A stretch of 64,000 bases of DNA from CAYMUN01 sp964393835 (GTDB lineage Bacteria > Patescibacteriota > Saccharimonadia > Saccharimonadales > UBA4665): contig CAYMUN010000004.1 in NCBI GenBank assembly GCA_964393835.1, positions 8,425 to 72,424 on the forward strand, given 5' to 3'. Made by a program: the position numbers and the translations under genes. This document shows positions 33,247-41,900 of this stretch, piece by piece (position 1 is the first letter of the stretch; each line of letters starts with the position of its first letter). The notes under the pieces were generated by a model. That model was given only the letters and a program-made list of their open reading frames with translations. It did not search any database and had not been told where the DNA came from.

Positions 33247-33328
33247 GTCAGCCGAATACTGCCCGTAGGGCGGGTGTCCGCAGGGAATAGGTTGTTCCAC
33301 CCTCTGCCGAAAGGCATGGTGGTTTTTT
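33247..33328 (+). ncRNA. Structured 3' element with competing helices and a terminator
   Basis: After rmlD there is about 80 nt without a gene. A weak promoter can be drawn (TTGACG 33209-33214, 17 nt, TAAACT 33232-33237). The RNA has GCCC-gta-GGGC. A helix GGGTG (33272-33276) with CACCC (33298-33302) is stacked near GGAA/TTCC. The terminator stem CCACC (33297-33301) with GGTGG (33318-33322) encloses TGCC-GAAA-GGCA and is followed by T6. CACCC is used by both helices, so they exclude each other, as in an attenuator. No plus-strand gene follows until rmlA at 34043. It may be an rmlD 3' UTR, an RNA gene or an attenuator cut off by the DUF3800 insertion. Confidence 0.4.
33297..33328 (+). terminator. 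Terminator after the rmlBCD operon
   Basis: CCACC...TGCC-GAAA-GGCA...GGTGG hairpin followed by TTTTTT. It lies 84 nt past the rmlD stop and faces the convergent DUF3800 gene. Confidence 0.85.
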
Positions 33329-33335
33329 ATTAGTA

Positions 33336-33929
33336 CTACAGCTCACGCAGGCTTTGGTCTTTTTGGAACGTTGCCTTCATAACCTGATAATGTGCGATCC
33401 CGAGATACGATTGGCGGACTAAGCCAGCTATAGCGTCCGCAAGCCGTATGATAGGCTCGTTTTGATCTTTGGCGCCTCTAATTTTATGAACCCTCACCCC
33501 TAGCTTGCGCAGATCATGACCAAAGCGTCTTATCTCGGCACCCTTTAAGCCATCGATGATGATTGTGGCCCGATACGCGTCAAAGCGGTGCTCACGCACA
33601 TATGTGTTGACAGCTTGAGCGATTGCCAAAACAGTCAAATCTTCGTACGCTCCGCTAGCTCTGGCAACCCGGTAATATACACTGTTTTTCAACTCAGGCA
33701 AACCGAGAGTGGTTTTGAGATAGTTGTCTCTGCGATACTTTTGGGATTTATTCCATTTGAGGCTACCTTTGCCGCTCTGTATTTCGGCGTGCTCCAAAAG
33801 CTGATAGAGGTTTTCTCGTTGATTATTGAGGATAATCGCCACCACGATAAAAAATTTACCTTGCGTGTCTTGTCCCGTCTCATCCACGTAACAATAAAGT
33901 TTTGTCATCCTTGCTGTGCTTATTCTCAT
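33336..33929 (-). CDS. DUF3800-family protein
   Basis: 197 residues. The N-terminal YVDETGQDTQGKFFIVVAIIL strand with an acidic pair, central LKWNKSQKYRRDNYL, the IIIDGL strand, and C-terminal IIRLADAIAGLVRQSY with its conserved Asp together match DUF3800. This family is regarded as RNase-H-like and is often found on mobile and defence-linked segments. Four acidic residues at these places could bind metal, so nuclease activity is plausible but unproven. It is a lone gene behind promoter-like copy C, inserted between rmlD and rmlA on the opposite strand. ATG 33929 lies about 5 nt from the predicted transcript start. Confidence 0.82.
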   Translation of the reverse strand: MRISTARMTKLYCYVDETGQDTQGKFFIVVAIILNNQRENLYQLLEHAEIQSGKGSLKWNKSQKYRRDNYLKTTLGLPELKNSVYYRVARASGAYEDLTVLAIAQAVNTYVREHRFDAYRATIIIDGLKGAEIRRFGHDLRKLGVRVHKIRGAKDQNEPIIRLADAIAGLVRQSYLGIAHYQVMKATFQKDQSLREL

Positions 33930-33938
33930 AACTGTTCA

Positions 33939-33973
33939 TCACTATAGTCAGCCACTATTAAATTAGGATTAAA
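33939..33973 (-). promoter_or_regulatory. 35-bp promoter-like element, copy C
   Basis: Minus strand: TTTAATCCTAATTTAAT, 12 nt including GGCTG, TATAGTGA; the -10 is at 33941-33946. It is the most diverged of the three copies but keeps the length, the ATTTAAT core and TATAGTG. Confidence 0.55.
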
Positions 33974-34042
33974 TAGCCGAAATCCGATACAAGAATCTCT
34001 AGCTTGCTACTTAGCCCTTACTTCTAGTACCCTAGTAGTAAT

Positions 34043-34912
34043 ATGAAAGGTATTATTTTAGCCGGCGGCTCCGGCACCCGTTTGTATCCGATCACCAAGG
34101 GCATCAGCAAGCAGATCATGCCCATCTACGACAAGCCAATGATCTATTACCCGCTGAGCACCCTGATGCAATCCGGCATCCGCGACATCCTGATTATCAC
34201 CACACCGGACGACCAGGCCCAGTTCCAACGCCTGCTCGGCGACGGCAGTGATCTCGGCATCAACCTTCAGTACGCTGCTCAGCCCTCGCCCGACGGCCTA
34301 GCCCAAGCCTTTATCATCGGCGAGGAATTCATCGGTGATGATAAAGTGGCCCTAATTCTCGGTGATAACATCTTTTACGGCGAAGCTTTTGGCCACAGCC
34401 TAGCAGCCTGCGCTGATCCAGAGGGCGGCATCGTCTTTGCCTACGAGGTCTCCGACCCGGAGCGCTACGGCGTCGTGGAGTTTGACGACAATAACCACGC
34501 TGTCTCGATCGAAGAGAAACCAACCGATCCCAAATCAAACTTCGCCGTTGTCGGCCTGTATTTTTACGACAACGACGTCATCGAAATAGCTAAAAACATC
34601 AAACCGAGTGACCGCGGCGAGCTAGAGATAACCACTGTCAACGAAGAATACCTAACCCGTGGCAAGCTCAAAGTCCAAACCATGGGCCGCGGCTCAGCCT
34701 GGCTGGATACCGGCACCTTTGAATCAATGAATGATGCCTCCGAATACATCCGGGTCATCGAGAAACGCACCGGCCTCAAAATCGGCTGTATCGAAGAGAT
34801 CGCCTGGCGCCAAGGTTTTATCACCAAAGACCAACTGCAGAAAATCGCCGAACCGCTGATTAAATCCGGCTACGGTAAGTACCTGCTGCGTATTCTCCAC
34901 AACGAACAGTAG
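34043..34912 (+). CDS. rmlA: Glucose-1-phosphate thymidylyltransferase
   Basis: 289 residues. It forms dTDP-glucose from glucose-1-P and dTTP. The nucleotide loop LAGGSGTRLYPITKGISKQIMPIYDKPMIYYPLSTLM is classic. Further segments are LILGDNIFYG, EEKPTDPKSNFAVVGLYFYDNDV and GRGSAWLDTGTFESMNDASEYI. It completes the RmlABCD set. It is separated from rmlBCD by the DUF3800 gene, consistent with a later insertion. Confidence 0.97.
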   Translation: MKGIILAGGSGTRLYPITKGISKQIMPIYDKPMIYYPLSTLMQSGIRDILIITTPDDQAQFQRLLGDGSDLGINLQYAAQPSPDGLAQAFIIGEEFIGDDKVALILGDNIFYGEAFGHSLAACADPEGGIVFAYEVSDPERYGVVEFDDNNHAVSIEEKPTDPKSNFAVVGLYFYDNDVIEIAKNIKPSDRGELEITTVNEEYLTRGKLKVQTMGRGSAWLDTGTFESMNDASEYIRVIEKRTGLKIGCIEEIAWRQGFITKDQLQKIAEPLIKSGYGKYLLRILHNEQ

Positions 34913-34919
34913 CTAAAGG

Positions 34920-34948
34920 TTGCAGTTTGTCGCTAAACCGTGTAAAAT
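34920..34948 (+). promoter_or_regulatory. Promoter of the 34976-37344 gene pair
   Basis: TTGCAG (34920-34925), 17-nt spacer, TAAAAT (34943-34948). It begins a few bases after the rmlA stop and drives the two exported-protein genes. Confidence 0.7.
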
Positions 34949-34975
34949 AACACTTGTTAAGCTTAAAATAAAAAT

Positions 34976-35536
34976 ATGTCCAGATTGATGAATTACCGTC
35001 TAGCAAAGCCTTTTTTGATACTCTTTGTTCTATTGGCAGCTATTGGCTTGCTGGAGCTAACAAACGTTACTCACCTATTTCACCATAAGAAGAGAGCTCA
35101 GCCCCCTACGGCTAACTCTGAGACTAAGGGCGAGGTGGCAGCCCAACGGGGGCAAAATACTCCTACAACGTCTCCTCAACAAGGACAGGATAAGCAAGCA
35201 AGCGGTAGCACTGATTCAAATCAAGTATTATTTGAACCAAGTGGAAATTTTGTGAGCAACCATCATCCTAATTTAGATGGTTCACCAGCCCCTAATCTTA
35301 TGAGCTCGGATTGTACTACCTCTCCTGGTGCGACCTGTACAATTAGTTTTACGAAAGGCGGTGCGACAAAATCCCTGCCAGCAAAAACGGCCGACGCCGG
35401 TGGTACTGCATATTGGAATTGGAAGTTACAAGATTATGGGCTCACTCAAGGTAAGTGGACAATTAAAGCCACGGCGACCCTTGGCAGCCAATCAAAAACT
35501 GCGGCCGACGCCCAACCCTTAGAGGTGGCAGAGTGA
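34976..35536 (+). CDS. Membrane-anchored protein with an Ig-like outer domain
   Basis: 186 residues. One N-terminal helix (PFLILFVLLAAIGLLELT), a basic patch HHKKR, a disordered Gln/Thr/Ser linker of about 65 residues and a beta-rich domain. That domain holds CTTSPGATCTISFTKGGATKS and WNWKLQDYGLTQGKWTIKATATLG, with a probable disulfide between the two cysteines. The pattern fits a bacterial Ig-like fold. No enzymatic residues. It is coupled to the next gene by a 4-nt overlap, so the two probably work together at the surface. Confidence 0.72.
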   Translation: MSRLMNYRLAKPFLILFVLLAAIGLLELTNVTHLFHHKKRAQPPTANSETKGEVAAQRGQNTPTTSPQQGQDKQASGSTDSNQVLFEPSGNFVSNHHPNLDGSPAPNLMSSDCTTSPGATCTISFTKGGATKSLPAKTADAGGTAYWNWKLQDYGLTQGKWTIKATATLGSQSKTAADAQPLEVAE

Positions 35537-37344
35537 AAAGATTAGAAAGATCCGGCATATTAGGGCTCGCCGTTTGCCTGGTAATTTCCGGGCTACTCAA
35601 CTTCAGTGCCAAGGCGAACGCGGCGACCTTTAATCCTAACCGGATTATTGACGATGCGGTATTTGATAACACCGGTACAATGAGCGCCGATCAAATTAAT
35701 ACTTTCCTAAATCAATTCCCCAAGAGCTGTATTAGCCCCAGCAGCGGTTTTCAAGCCCGTGTCCCTTCCGGCTATACGCCAAGCGGCGGGTATACGTATG
35801 GCAATTATGCGAGCGCGGGGGATGTTGTCTGGGCGGTTTCAGTAGTATTCGGCGTTAACCCCCAGGTCTTGCTAACAACTTTGGAAAAAGAACAGAGCCT
35901 GGTTACCGGTCGTAATAGTACGACTTATTGTGCTCCGGCAGACGATAATAACCATAAATACGCCGCAGCTATGGGATATGGCTGCCCGGATAGCACTACA
36001 AAATATTCCTACTCAGGGCTTGAGCTTTACCATCGAAACGGTATCACATATACCGATGTGGGCCCAACCTGTGTCAACGCGGCTTCAAAAGCTGGCTTTT
36101 CTCAGCAGCTTGTCAGAGCTGCCTGGTTACTAAAATTCGGGGAGCAGCGCTCGGAAGGTAACATTGGCTGGAACGTACAGCTCAATAACGTACCGTACAC
36201 CGGTAACCACTGGGACAACTCGGACGATCCTCAAAGCTGTTACGGTGGGCCAATGACTCAAGGAAATCGCCAAGTTTGTCCCGGCGGCACAAATACCTAC
36301 TACGACGGCAACAGGACAATAGACGCAACTGTTGTGCATATAGACAACGGCGCGACAGCCGCACTTTACTGGTATACCCCTCACTTTCATGGCAACCAGA
36401 TGTTTAACGATACCTTTACGCAGTGGTTCGGAAGCACTGCGGCATCCTTTGGAAACCGACCTGCCTGGAGTACTTCCTACGCCAATGCTCCCTGCCGGAT
36501 ACCCAATTACGATGGCTCGTACGTCGGGAGGCTCTATCAGCCGGATAACCAAGATTATCTTTTTACCACCAGCACAGTTGAGGCCTGCTCGGCATTGAAG
36601 ATAGGCTACATCTGGGATGGGATAGTTATGAAAAATGCAGGCTTAATTAGCAGCACGATTCCGGTATACAGAGGTTCCAACCTGTTTCGGCACTTCTTTA
36701 CTGCCGACCCCGCTGTGCGTGCTGATTACCTGAATAACCGAGGCTACCATGATGAGGGCGTGGTCTTTTACGCCTATTCCAGCCAGCAGCCAAACACAAT
36801 ACCAGCTTATAGCCTGACGAATGGCGTAAGCTCCTTGTTTACAAGCGCCGGCGCTGAGGGTAGCCTGTTCGTTCAGTCGTACGGTTATCAATCACCTGGG
36901 ATAGCTTTTTACACACCCGACCTTAATTCAGTCGCTCAAAAGGTTACTCGATTAAAGAAAGTTAACGAGCGCTTTTACTCGATTGACCCCGCAGAGGTAA
37001 CCAGTAGCCTGCAGCAAAATTATGTATCCGAGGGTTCGGTTTCAACTGACGACGTCATGCCCGACCAAAATAACTTACCGGTTTACAGACTAGTCGGCCC
37101 TAACAGTCATTTCTTTACTACGAATCGAGCAGAGCGTGATCTAGCAATTATAAATCTCAATTATTTTGGAGAAGGTGTCGCTTTTTATACCCCCGCCGCC
37201 TCATTCCCAAACGCGCAGACAGTCTTTAGGCAAACGAATTACATAAAGGGATTGCCGCTCTACACCTCTAACCTCGCCGAACATAACGACTCACGGACTT
37301 TCTATGGTTACGTAGACGAGGGCGCTGGTTGGTACGGTTATTAG
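35533..37344 (+). CDS. Exported protein: muralytic-like N-terminal domain plus DUF5648-type repeats
   Basis: 603 residues from GTG 35533 (overlaps the previous stop). A signal peptide (GILGLAVCLVISGLLNFSAKANAA) is followed by a domain of about 270 residues with AGDVVWAVSVVFGVNPQVLLTTLEKEQSL, HKYAAAMGYGCPDS and ALYWYTPHFHGN. EKEQSLV and the following helix resemble lytic transglycosylase-like catalytic helices. The C-terminal 290 residues hold about five repeats of the form P-x-YR...FFT...R-x-x...GYxxEGVxFY (for example RHFFTADPAVRADYLNNRG and SHFFTTNRAERDLAIIN), typical of DUF5648, which is found in secreted wall or carbohydrate-binding proteins. The muralytic role is inferred. Confidence 0.7.
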   Translation: MKRLERSGILGLAVCLVISGLLNFSAKANAATFNPNRIIDDAVFDNTGTMSADQINTFLNQFPKSCISPSSGFQARVPSGYTPSGGYTYGNYASAGDVVWAVSVVFGVNPQVLLTTLEKEQSLVTGRNSTTYCAPADDNNHKYAAAMGYGCPDSTTKYSYSGLELYHRNGITYTDVGPTCVNAASKAGFSQQLVRAAWLLKFGEQRSEGNIGWNVQLNNVPYTGNHWDNSDDPQSCYGGPMTQGNRQVCPGGTNTYYDGNRTIDATVVHIDNGATAALYWYTPHFHGNQMFNDTFTQWFGSTAASFGNRPAWSTSYANAPCRIPNYDGSYVGRLYQPDNQDYLFTTSTVEACSALKIGYIWDGIVMKNAGLISSTIPVYRGSNLFRHFFTADPAVRADYLNNRGYHDEGVVFYAYSSQQPNTIPAYSLTNGVSSLFTSAGAEGSLFVQSYGYQSPGIAFYTPDLNSVAQKVTRLKKVNERFYSIDPAEVTSSLQQNYVSEGSVSTDDVMPDQNNLPVYRLVGPNSHFFTTNRAERDLAIINLNYFGEGVAFYTPAASFPNAQTVFRQTNYIKGLPLYTSNLAEHNDSRTFYGYVDEGAGWYGY

Positions 37345-37347
37345 CCT

Positions 37348-39894
37348 CTACTCCCGCTCCGCGAACTCGTAGTCCACAATCACGTTTTGCTCGAATATCA
37401 GTTCATTAACGGCCCCGCCGTTAATGGTATAAAGCTTTTTACCGTCTAGCTCTGGCAATAGACAAAATAGCCGCTCTAAGGCGTGCGCCAGCGTGCCGTC
37501 GAGCTGTCCCTTTTCAGATTCAAAGTCATCCACTTGATAGTACTCGTCTAAAAGACCTCCGAGAGCATCAAGCCGCGCCCAAAACATCGTACCCGCGAAA
37601 AAGCCATACTTTTCCGGCTTACGAATAACATTTTTGGCAGTGTTGCTGTCGTATTTCTTGGCTAGCACATCTTTAATTTTCCCCCGGTTCAAACCGAAAT
37701 ATACGTCCAAGGATATGAAGTGATCTTCGGGCCCGATAATACCAGTCTGATCGTCTTGGAGGATTTTTTGTAGCTTCATAAATTTTTCTGAGTTCTCGGG
37801 TATAAGTTTTTCCAGCATGTCTTTAAGCCAAGTGTCACCGTCTTCCCGATGCTTGGATTTTTTGGAATGTAACTTGAGCACATACTCGTAACCAGCCTCT
37901 TTCAGCCGGCGCGAAAGGTGGATAAATGGCAATACGTCGCGCCCTCGGTTTGGTACGATAGTTATGTGAACGTTTGGCTTAAAGCTAGCTATTATTTCGG
38001 CCATGTGGGCATTTTTTTGTGGGATAGAGACGAAGAGATCAAAGTCATTTTCGCCTATTAAAGACAGCCTTTTTTGAAAAATTCCCCATAGATCCGCGTA
38101 GTACAAATGAACGATTACCGCCAGTTTGGTAGATTTTTGCCGCTTGATGTCATACATCGGGAAATTACCTTTGTTGGCTTCGCTAGCCGAAAACTCTGCT
38201 AGAATTTGTGCGGTTCGCTTAAGATAGGCGTGGCCATATTGAGTGTCGGGTTCGAGATATGCTCCTTCGGCCCATTCATTCCAGGCGTTTAAAAATATAA
38301 TGTTGTCACCAGGCTGTTTAATAGTCGCCTCGATGCTGCCCCGTAGCCATTTCGCGTACAAGTCCGGATTTGAATTATAAAAGATTCCGCCGGCTCCCTT
38401 TTTTCGAGCATCGTTATCCCAGCTCGGCATGACGCATTTATAACTTGAGAAGCGCTGTTTCGTGTTATTAATGCTGAGGGCGATCTCTCTGTAGTCATGG
38501 ACTGATCCAGAGAACCGTTTATCAATTACTTTTTGGCTTATGTCGTAGACTGGCAATGGCCCATCTAGGGCGGCAGCCACACTGAGCGGCACGAATTCCA
38601 ACCCCTTATCAAAATTAAACGTTTGCGGATCTTCAAAGTCAAAACTTTGGACGGCTACTAAATGCAGGTCAAGTCCGTGTTTTTCCTGAAAATATTTTCG
38701 CCAGATAGTAGCGTAGTTACCGGGCTCTAACAAGTCATTCGCTCTATATACTAGCAAAACTGGCTTATCATCAACTCGGATATAGCGGGGGTCAAGCAGG
38801 ATTTTTTCGACATCTTTTATAAAATCCAGCGGGTCACTTTGTTTGTGCTCTTGAGCGACCAGAATGTCTTCTTGCCGACCATCCCAGCGCCGAGTCCAGT
38901 TCTCGTTTGCCCAGCAAATCATAAAATTAAAATCCCATTCTTTACGAGCCAAGAAACTATCTAGTGGGCTTTCTAGTAATCGCTGGCCACTAAACCAATA
39001 ATAGTAGAAGCAAAAGCCGTGAATGCCGTACTTTTTGGCGAGCTGGATTTGTTCGAATATATTCTGTTCGTTTTTGAGGTCGTAGAAACCTAGATCGGCA
39101 GGTACTTTTGGCTGTTCGTGTCCGATAAATCGGGGCGTCGCGGTGGTAACGTTTTTCCATTCGGTAAAACCCTGGCCCCACCACTCGTCATTTTCTTTGA
39201 CCCTATGAAACTGCGGCAGGTAAAAGGCGATCGTTTTGGGATCTTCGATTGCCGATTCAAAAATCTGCTCGCTGGCCGGTTCATAAAAATACAGCTTTTT
39301 GTTCTCTACCAGGTTTAGGTGTTCCGCGTAATTAACAGACAGGTCGGGGTTGTACATATCCCCTACGAGATAGTCGGGGTCAAAAAAGAGATGAAGCTGG
39401 TGAACTTTTTTCCATTTTTTGGTGTTGCCAACAAGCGTTTCAAATACGTAATTTCCATCTACTGTGATCTCGGTCGTAAGTTCAAACCCGCATGTATCGG
39501 AAATGATTTTGCGTTTTTTTCTCAGCGCTTTCGCCACGTCAGTTCTGAGGATAGTGACGTTAATGGCCTGCGTTTCACCATCGGGCTTCACCAGCCGTAA
39601 AATAGGTTTTTGTTTTGATGTCGTTAACCCAAACCAACCACTAATGTAGACCTTTCTCTTGGCTTGCTTGTTTTGTTTGGGGGTGTCTAGGCTAAATACC
39701 CAAGGGCCCCTGAAACTACTTTGTGTCTCTATTTCAGGCTCAGAGGTAGGCTGAGAGTAGCGGCGTATGAGTCTATGAGCTATCGCAAGAGTAGGCCTTT
39801 TAATAATGGGCAGCGCTAGCACCACATCGGCAGCTGGCGCAATCTTATTAATTGCCTTCGCCACCCCTCGCTTTATTTTACTTTTAAAAGACAC
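37348..39894 (-). CDS. GH99-like (WbsX) / RgpF-like fusion involved in surface glycan synthesis
   Basis: 848 residues in three parts. Residues about 60-170 form a beta-rich domain. Residues about 215-565 are the WbsX/GH99-like region: AFYLPQFHRVKENDEWWGQGFTEW, GFCFYYYWFSGQRLLE, ICWANENWTRRWDG and a C-terminal FLNAWNEWAEGAYLEPD, which are its hallmarks. Residues about 585-845 are an RgpF-like (rhamnan synthesis) region: VIVHLYYADLW, IVPNRGRDVLPFI, LKLHSKKSKHR and EKYGFFAGTMFWARLD. Such fusions occur in O-antigen and rhamnan clusters, probably with transferase or modifying roles. The neighbouring RmlABCD set supports a rhamnose-containing glycan. Confidence 0.85.
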   Translation of the reverse strand: MSFKSKIKRGVAKAINKIAPAADVVLALPIIKRPTLAIAHRLIRRYSQPTSEPEIETQSSFRGPWVFSLDTPKQNKQAKRKVYISGWFGLTTSKQKPILRLVKPDGETQAINVTILRTDVAKALRKKRKIISDTCGFELTTEITVDGNYVFETLVGNTKKWKKVHQLHLFFDPDYLVGDMYNPDLSVNYAEHLNLVENKKLYFYEPASEQIFESAIEDPKTIAFYLPQFHRVKENDEWWGQGFTEWKNVTTATPRFIGHEQPKVPADLGFYDLKNEQNIFEQIQLAKKYGIHGFCFYYYWFSGQRLLESPLDSFLARKEWDFNFMICWANENWTRRWDGRQEDILVAQEHKQSDPLDFIKDVEKILLDPRYIRVDDKPVLLVYRANDLLEPGNYATIWRKYFQEKHGLDLHLVAVQSFDFEDPQTFNFDKGLEFVPLSVAAALDGPLPVYDISQKVIDKRFSGSVHDYREIALSINNTKQRFSSYKCVMPSWDNDARKKGAGGIFYNSNPDLYAKWLRGSIEATIKQPGDNIIFLNAWNEWAEGAYLEPDTQYGHAYLKRTAQILAEFSASEANKGNFPMYDIKRQKSTKLAVIVHLYYADLWGIFQKRLSLIGENDFDLFVSIPQKNAHMAEIIASFKPNVHITIVPNRGRDVLPFIHLSRRLKEAGYEYVLKLHSKKSKHREDGDTWLKDMLEKLIPENSEKFMKLQKILQDDQTGIIGPEDHFISLDVYFGLNRGKIKDVLAKKYDSNTAKNVIRKPEKYGFFAGTMFWARLDALGGLLDEYYQVDDFESEKGQLDGTLAHALERLFCLLPELDGKKLYTINGGAVNELIFEQNVIVDYEFAERE

Positions 39895-39981
39895 TAAAAA
39901 CCCCGAATGTTATCTTGTAATTGCTTTTTATATCTTAACAAAAAATCGCACTTCCTTAAAATCATCCTCTTGGGCAACACA

Positions 39982-41112
39982 TCATGCGGCTCGACGTTTT
40001 TTACTTCCTACACGCTTGGCTTTTTGTTTGATGTCTGCTAGCTTGCTTACTGTCCTGTACTTTTTAGAATTTATAATAGCCGCGAGTTCGGTTTCAAGGA
40101 CATGACATTGCGCTATTAATTGCTCCCCCTCAACAGCAAGTTTTTGGTTTTCTGACTGAAGCTGTTGCAGCTGCTCATTCATTTCCTTTTCTTTAAGGAA
40201 TAGTTGCTTCTTCTCCTCCGTCGTCCAAAAATATTGGGTAAGTATAAAACCTTGTCCCATTTCGGGAAATTTTGCGAGCGCTTTTGCTAGCAGAGCGGTG
40301 TTGCCTTGAGCGGCAAGACCTATGATGGCTTGAAATCCGCTGACTATCGATCCGTAGATAAGTTGTTTGTGGTTTTCGTTGTCTCCGTACAATTTTAAAA
40401 TCTCGTTGTAAAGATTAAGCTGCTTTAACCCCTGCCTTTCCCAGAGCTTTTCCCTGTTAGCGTACGCGCCCCACCATACACCTCCCTCGTGTCGGCGATA
40501 GGCCGACATCACTTTATCAATAAAGCCAATTTTTCCAAATTGGGCATGGTACAAATGCAAGTACCAGTCCACCGGAAGAATATCGGGTGGCATGTTTTCG
40601 TAACTCTGCTTCCTATACATGACAGAGTTTGTCTGTATGAAGTTGCCCTGCAATAATTTTTCAAGCGTAAACTCTTCTGCCCGTCGTTCTTCAGGGTAGA
40701 CATGGTCTTTTGACTCCCCCGTTTCAAAAAACACTTTTACCGGGTGGAAGCAAAGTGCATAGTCTAAGTGCATATCCAAAAATTCGACCTGTCTTTGAAG
40801 TTTGGCAGGGTCTGTCCAGTAATCGTCACCTTCGCACAGTGCGATATACTTTCCGCTTGCCGCCCTCAAAGCACCGTAAAAATTCTCGGCTACACCAACA
40901 TTTTTCTCCCTTAAAATTGGTTTAAATAGCTTAGGATGTGCCTTGGCGTATTCTCTAATTATCTTCGGCGTGTTATCTGTCGAGCAATCATCAGCAATAA
41001 TTATCTCAAAATTAAAATCGGCCTGTTGCTCTAGAAAACTATCGAGGGTCTGTCGAATATAATTTTCCTGATTATAGCTGACTGAAACAATGCTGACTTT
41101 AGGCTGGTTCAT
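39982..41112 (-). CDS. Glycosyltransferase family 2 with C-terminal coiled coil
   Basis: 376 residues. The GT-A domain starts KVSIVSVSYNQENYIRQTLDSFLEQ, with the DDCSTDN nucleotide-sugar motif and EGDDYWTDPAKL metal-binding acidic pair. LPVDWYLHLYHAQFG marks the acceptor side. Residues about 295-345 are a charged heptad region (KEKEMNEQLQQLQSENQKLAVEGEQLIA), likely a coiled coil for assembly. The sugar is unknown. The C terminus is Lys/Arg rich (KQKAKRVGSKKRR), which could bind the membrane. Part of the minus-strand glycan operon running from 45.5 to 37.3 kb. Confidence 0.9.
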   Translation of the reverse strand: MNQPKVSIVSVSYNQENYIRQTLDSFLEQQADFNFEIIIADDCSTDNTPKIIREYAKAHPKLFKPILREKNVGVAENFYGALRAASGKYIALCEGDDYWTDPAKLQRQVEFLDMHLDYALCFHPVKVFFETGESKDHVYPEERRAEEFTLEKLLQGNFIQTNSVMYRKQSYENMPPDILPVDWYLHLYHAQFGKIGFIDKVMSAYRRHEGGVWWGAYANREKLWERQGLKQLNLYNEILKLYGDNENHKQLIYGSIVSGFQAIIGLAAQGNTALLAKALAKFPEMGQGFILTQYFWTTEEKKQLFLKEKEMNEQLQQLQSENQKLAVEGEQLIAQCHVLETELAAIINSKKYRTVSKLADIKQKAKRVGSKKRRAA

Positions 41113-41126
41113 ATTGGAATCCCCTT

Positions 41127-41897
41127 CTATACCTTAAGCTTATCATCGTTGTTTTCATCTTTCTTTAAAGACAGGTTAAGCCATACTTTTGTACCAGTTT
41201 TAGAATCATAGAAATAGGCGTTTTTAAAGGGCGGGTGACTTAGGGCTCTCATTGTATCTATGGCTTGCTGGAAGGTGACGAGTTCTTCTGGTTTTATTTC
41301 TAGCAAGTCTTCAAAATCCTTTTTTAGATTTAAATTTCCCTCTTCTGTTGGTTCGCGAGTTTCGTAAGTATCATTCAAAATATGTGGCAAAGACTTCTTC
41401 AGGAGCAAAATCTCCAGTTGCTGAACCCTATTGTAGGCTGTTAATGAAGTGTCCCAGGCGTGTAGCTCCAGTTGTTCCTGGTCAATGATAGCGCCATGAT
41501 CAAGCTCAGCATCTATCTCATGAATGGTCGCTCCGAGCGGCAGTCCGTTAATTATCGAGAATACTTGCGGGTACCAACCGCGATTATACGGATTATAGCC
41601 CGGGTGAATATTGATGCAGCGCCTACTTTCCACTAACTGTTTAGGGAAGAGCTGCTTGCAATGTGCCGATATTATCAAATCGTACCGCTCAACGACAGCT
41701 TCTAGACTGTCTTTAAGATTGAGCGGCTGGATGGTATAGCCCAGTATTTCTTTTTGGGTAAGCAGTTTATTATTGGGGTGACAGGCAAAGTCAAATATCC
41801 GGCCCGCCGACAGACTGTCGTCACTTTGAATAATTTTTATAAATTCACTCAGTATTGATTCATTGTCGGAGACAACCAGTATTCTCTTAAAGGCCAT
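41127..41897 (-). CDS. Sugar N-formyltransferase (VioF/QdtF-like)
   Basis: 256 residues. The folate-type formyltransferase core shows INIHPGYNPYNRGWYPQVFSIINGLPLGATIHEIDAELDHGAIIDQ. Asn, His and Asp of the catalytic triad are present (N of INIHPG, H of the same motif, D of ELDHG). This subgroup formylates dTDP-4-amino-4,6-dideoxyglucose using N10-formyl-THF. It is directly downstream of a PLP aminotransferase with a 3-nt gap, which would make the amino sugar from the RmlB product. The C-terminal about 80 residues are helical and specific to sugar formyltransferases. Confidence 0.87.
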   Translation of the reverse strand: MAFKRILVVSDNESILSEFIKIIQSDDSLSAGRIFDFACHPNNKLLTQKEILGYTIQPLNLKDSLEAVVERYDLIISAHCKQLFPKQLVESRRCINIHPGYNPYNRGWYPQVFSIINGLPLGATIHEIDAELDHGAIIDQEQLELHAWDTSLTAYNRVQQLEILLLKKSLPHILNDTYETREPTEEGNLNLKKDFEDLLEIKPEELVTFQQAIDTMRALSHPPFKNAYFYDSKTGTKVWLNLSLKKDENNDDKLKV

Positions 41898-41900
41898 GTC

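Noticed and set aside
33247..33310. On the minus strand, AGGGTGGAAC resembles the T-box AGGGTGGNACC motif
   Set aside because: The flanking T-box stem I, specifier and downstream aminoacyl-tRNA or amino-acid gene are missing, and the promoter and terminator point the other way.
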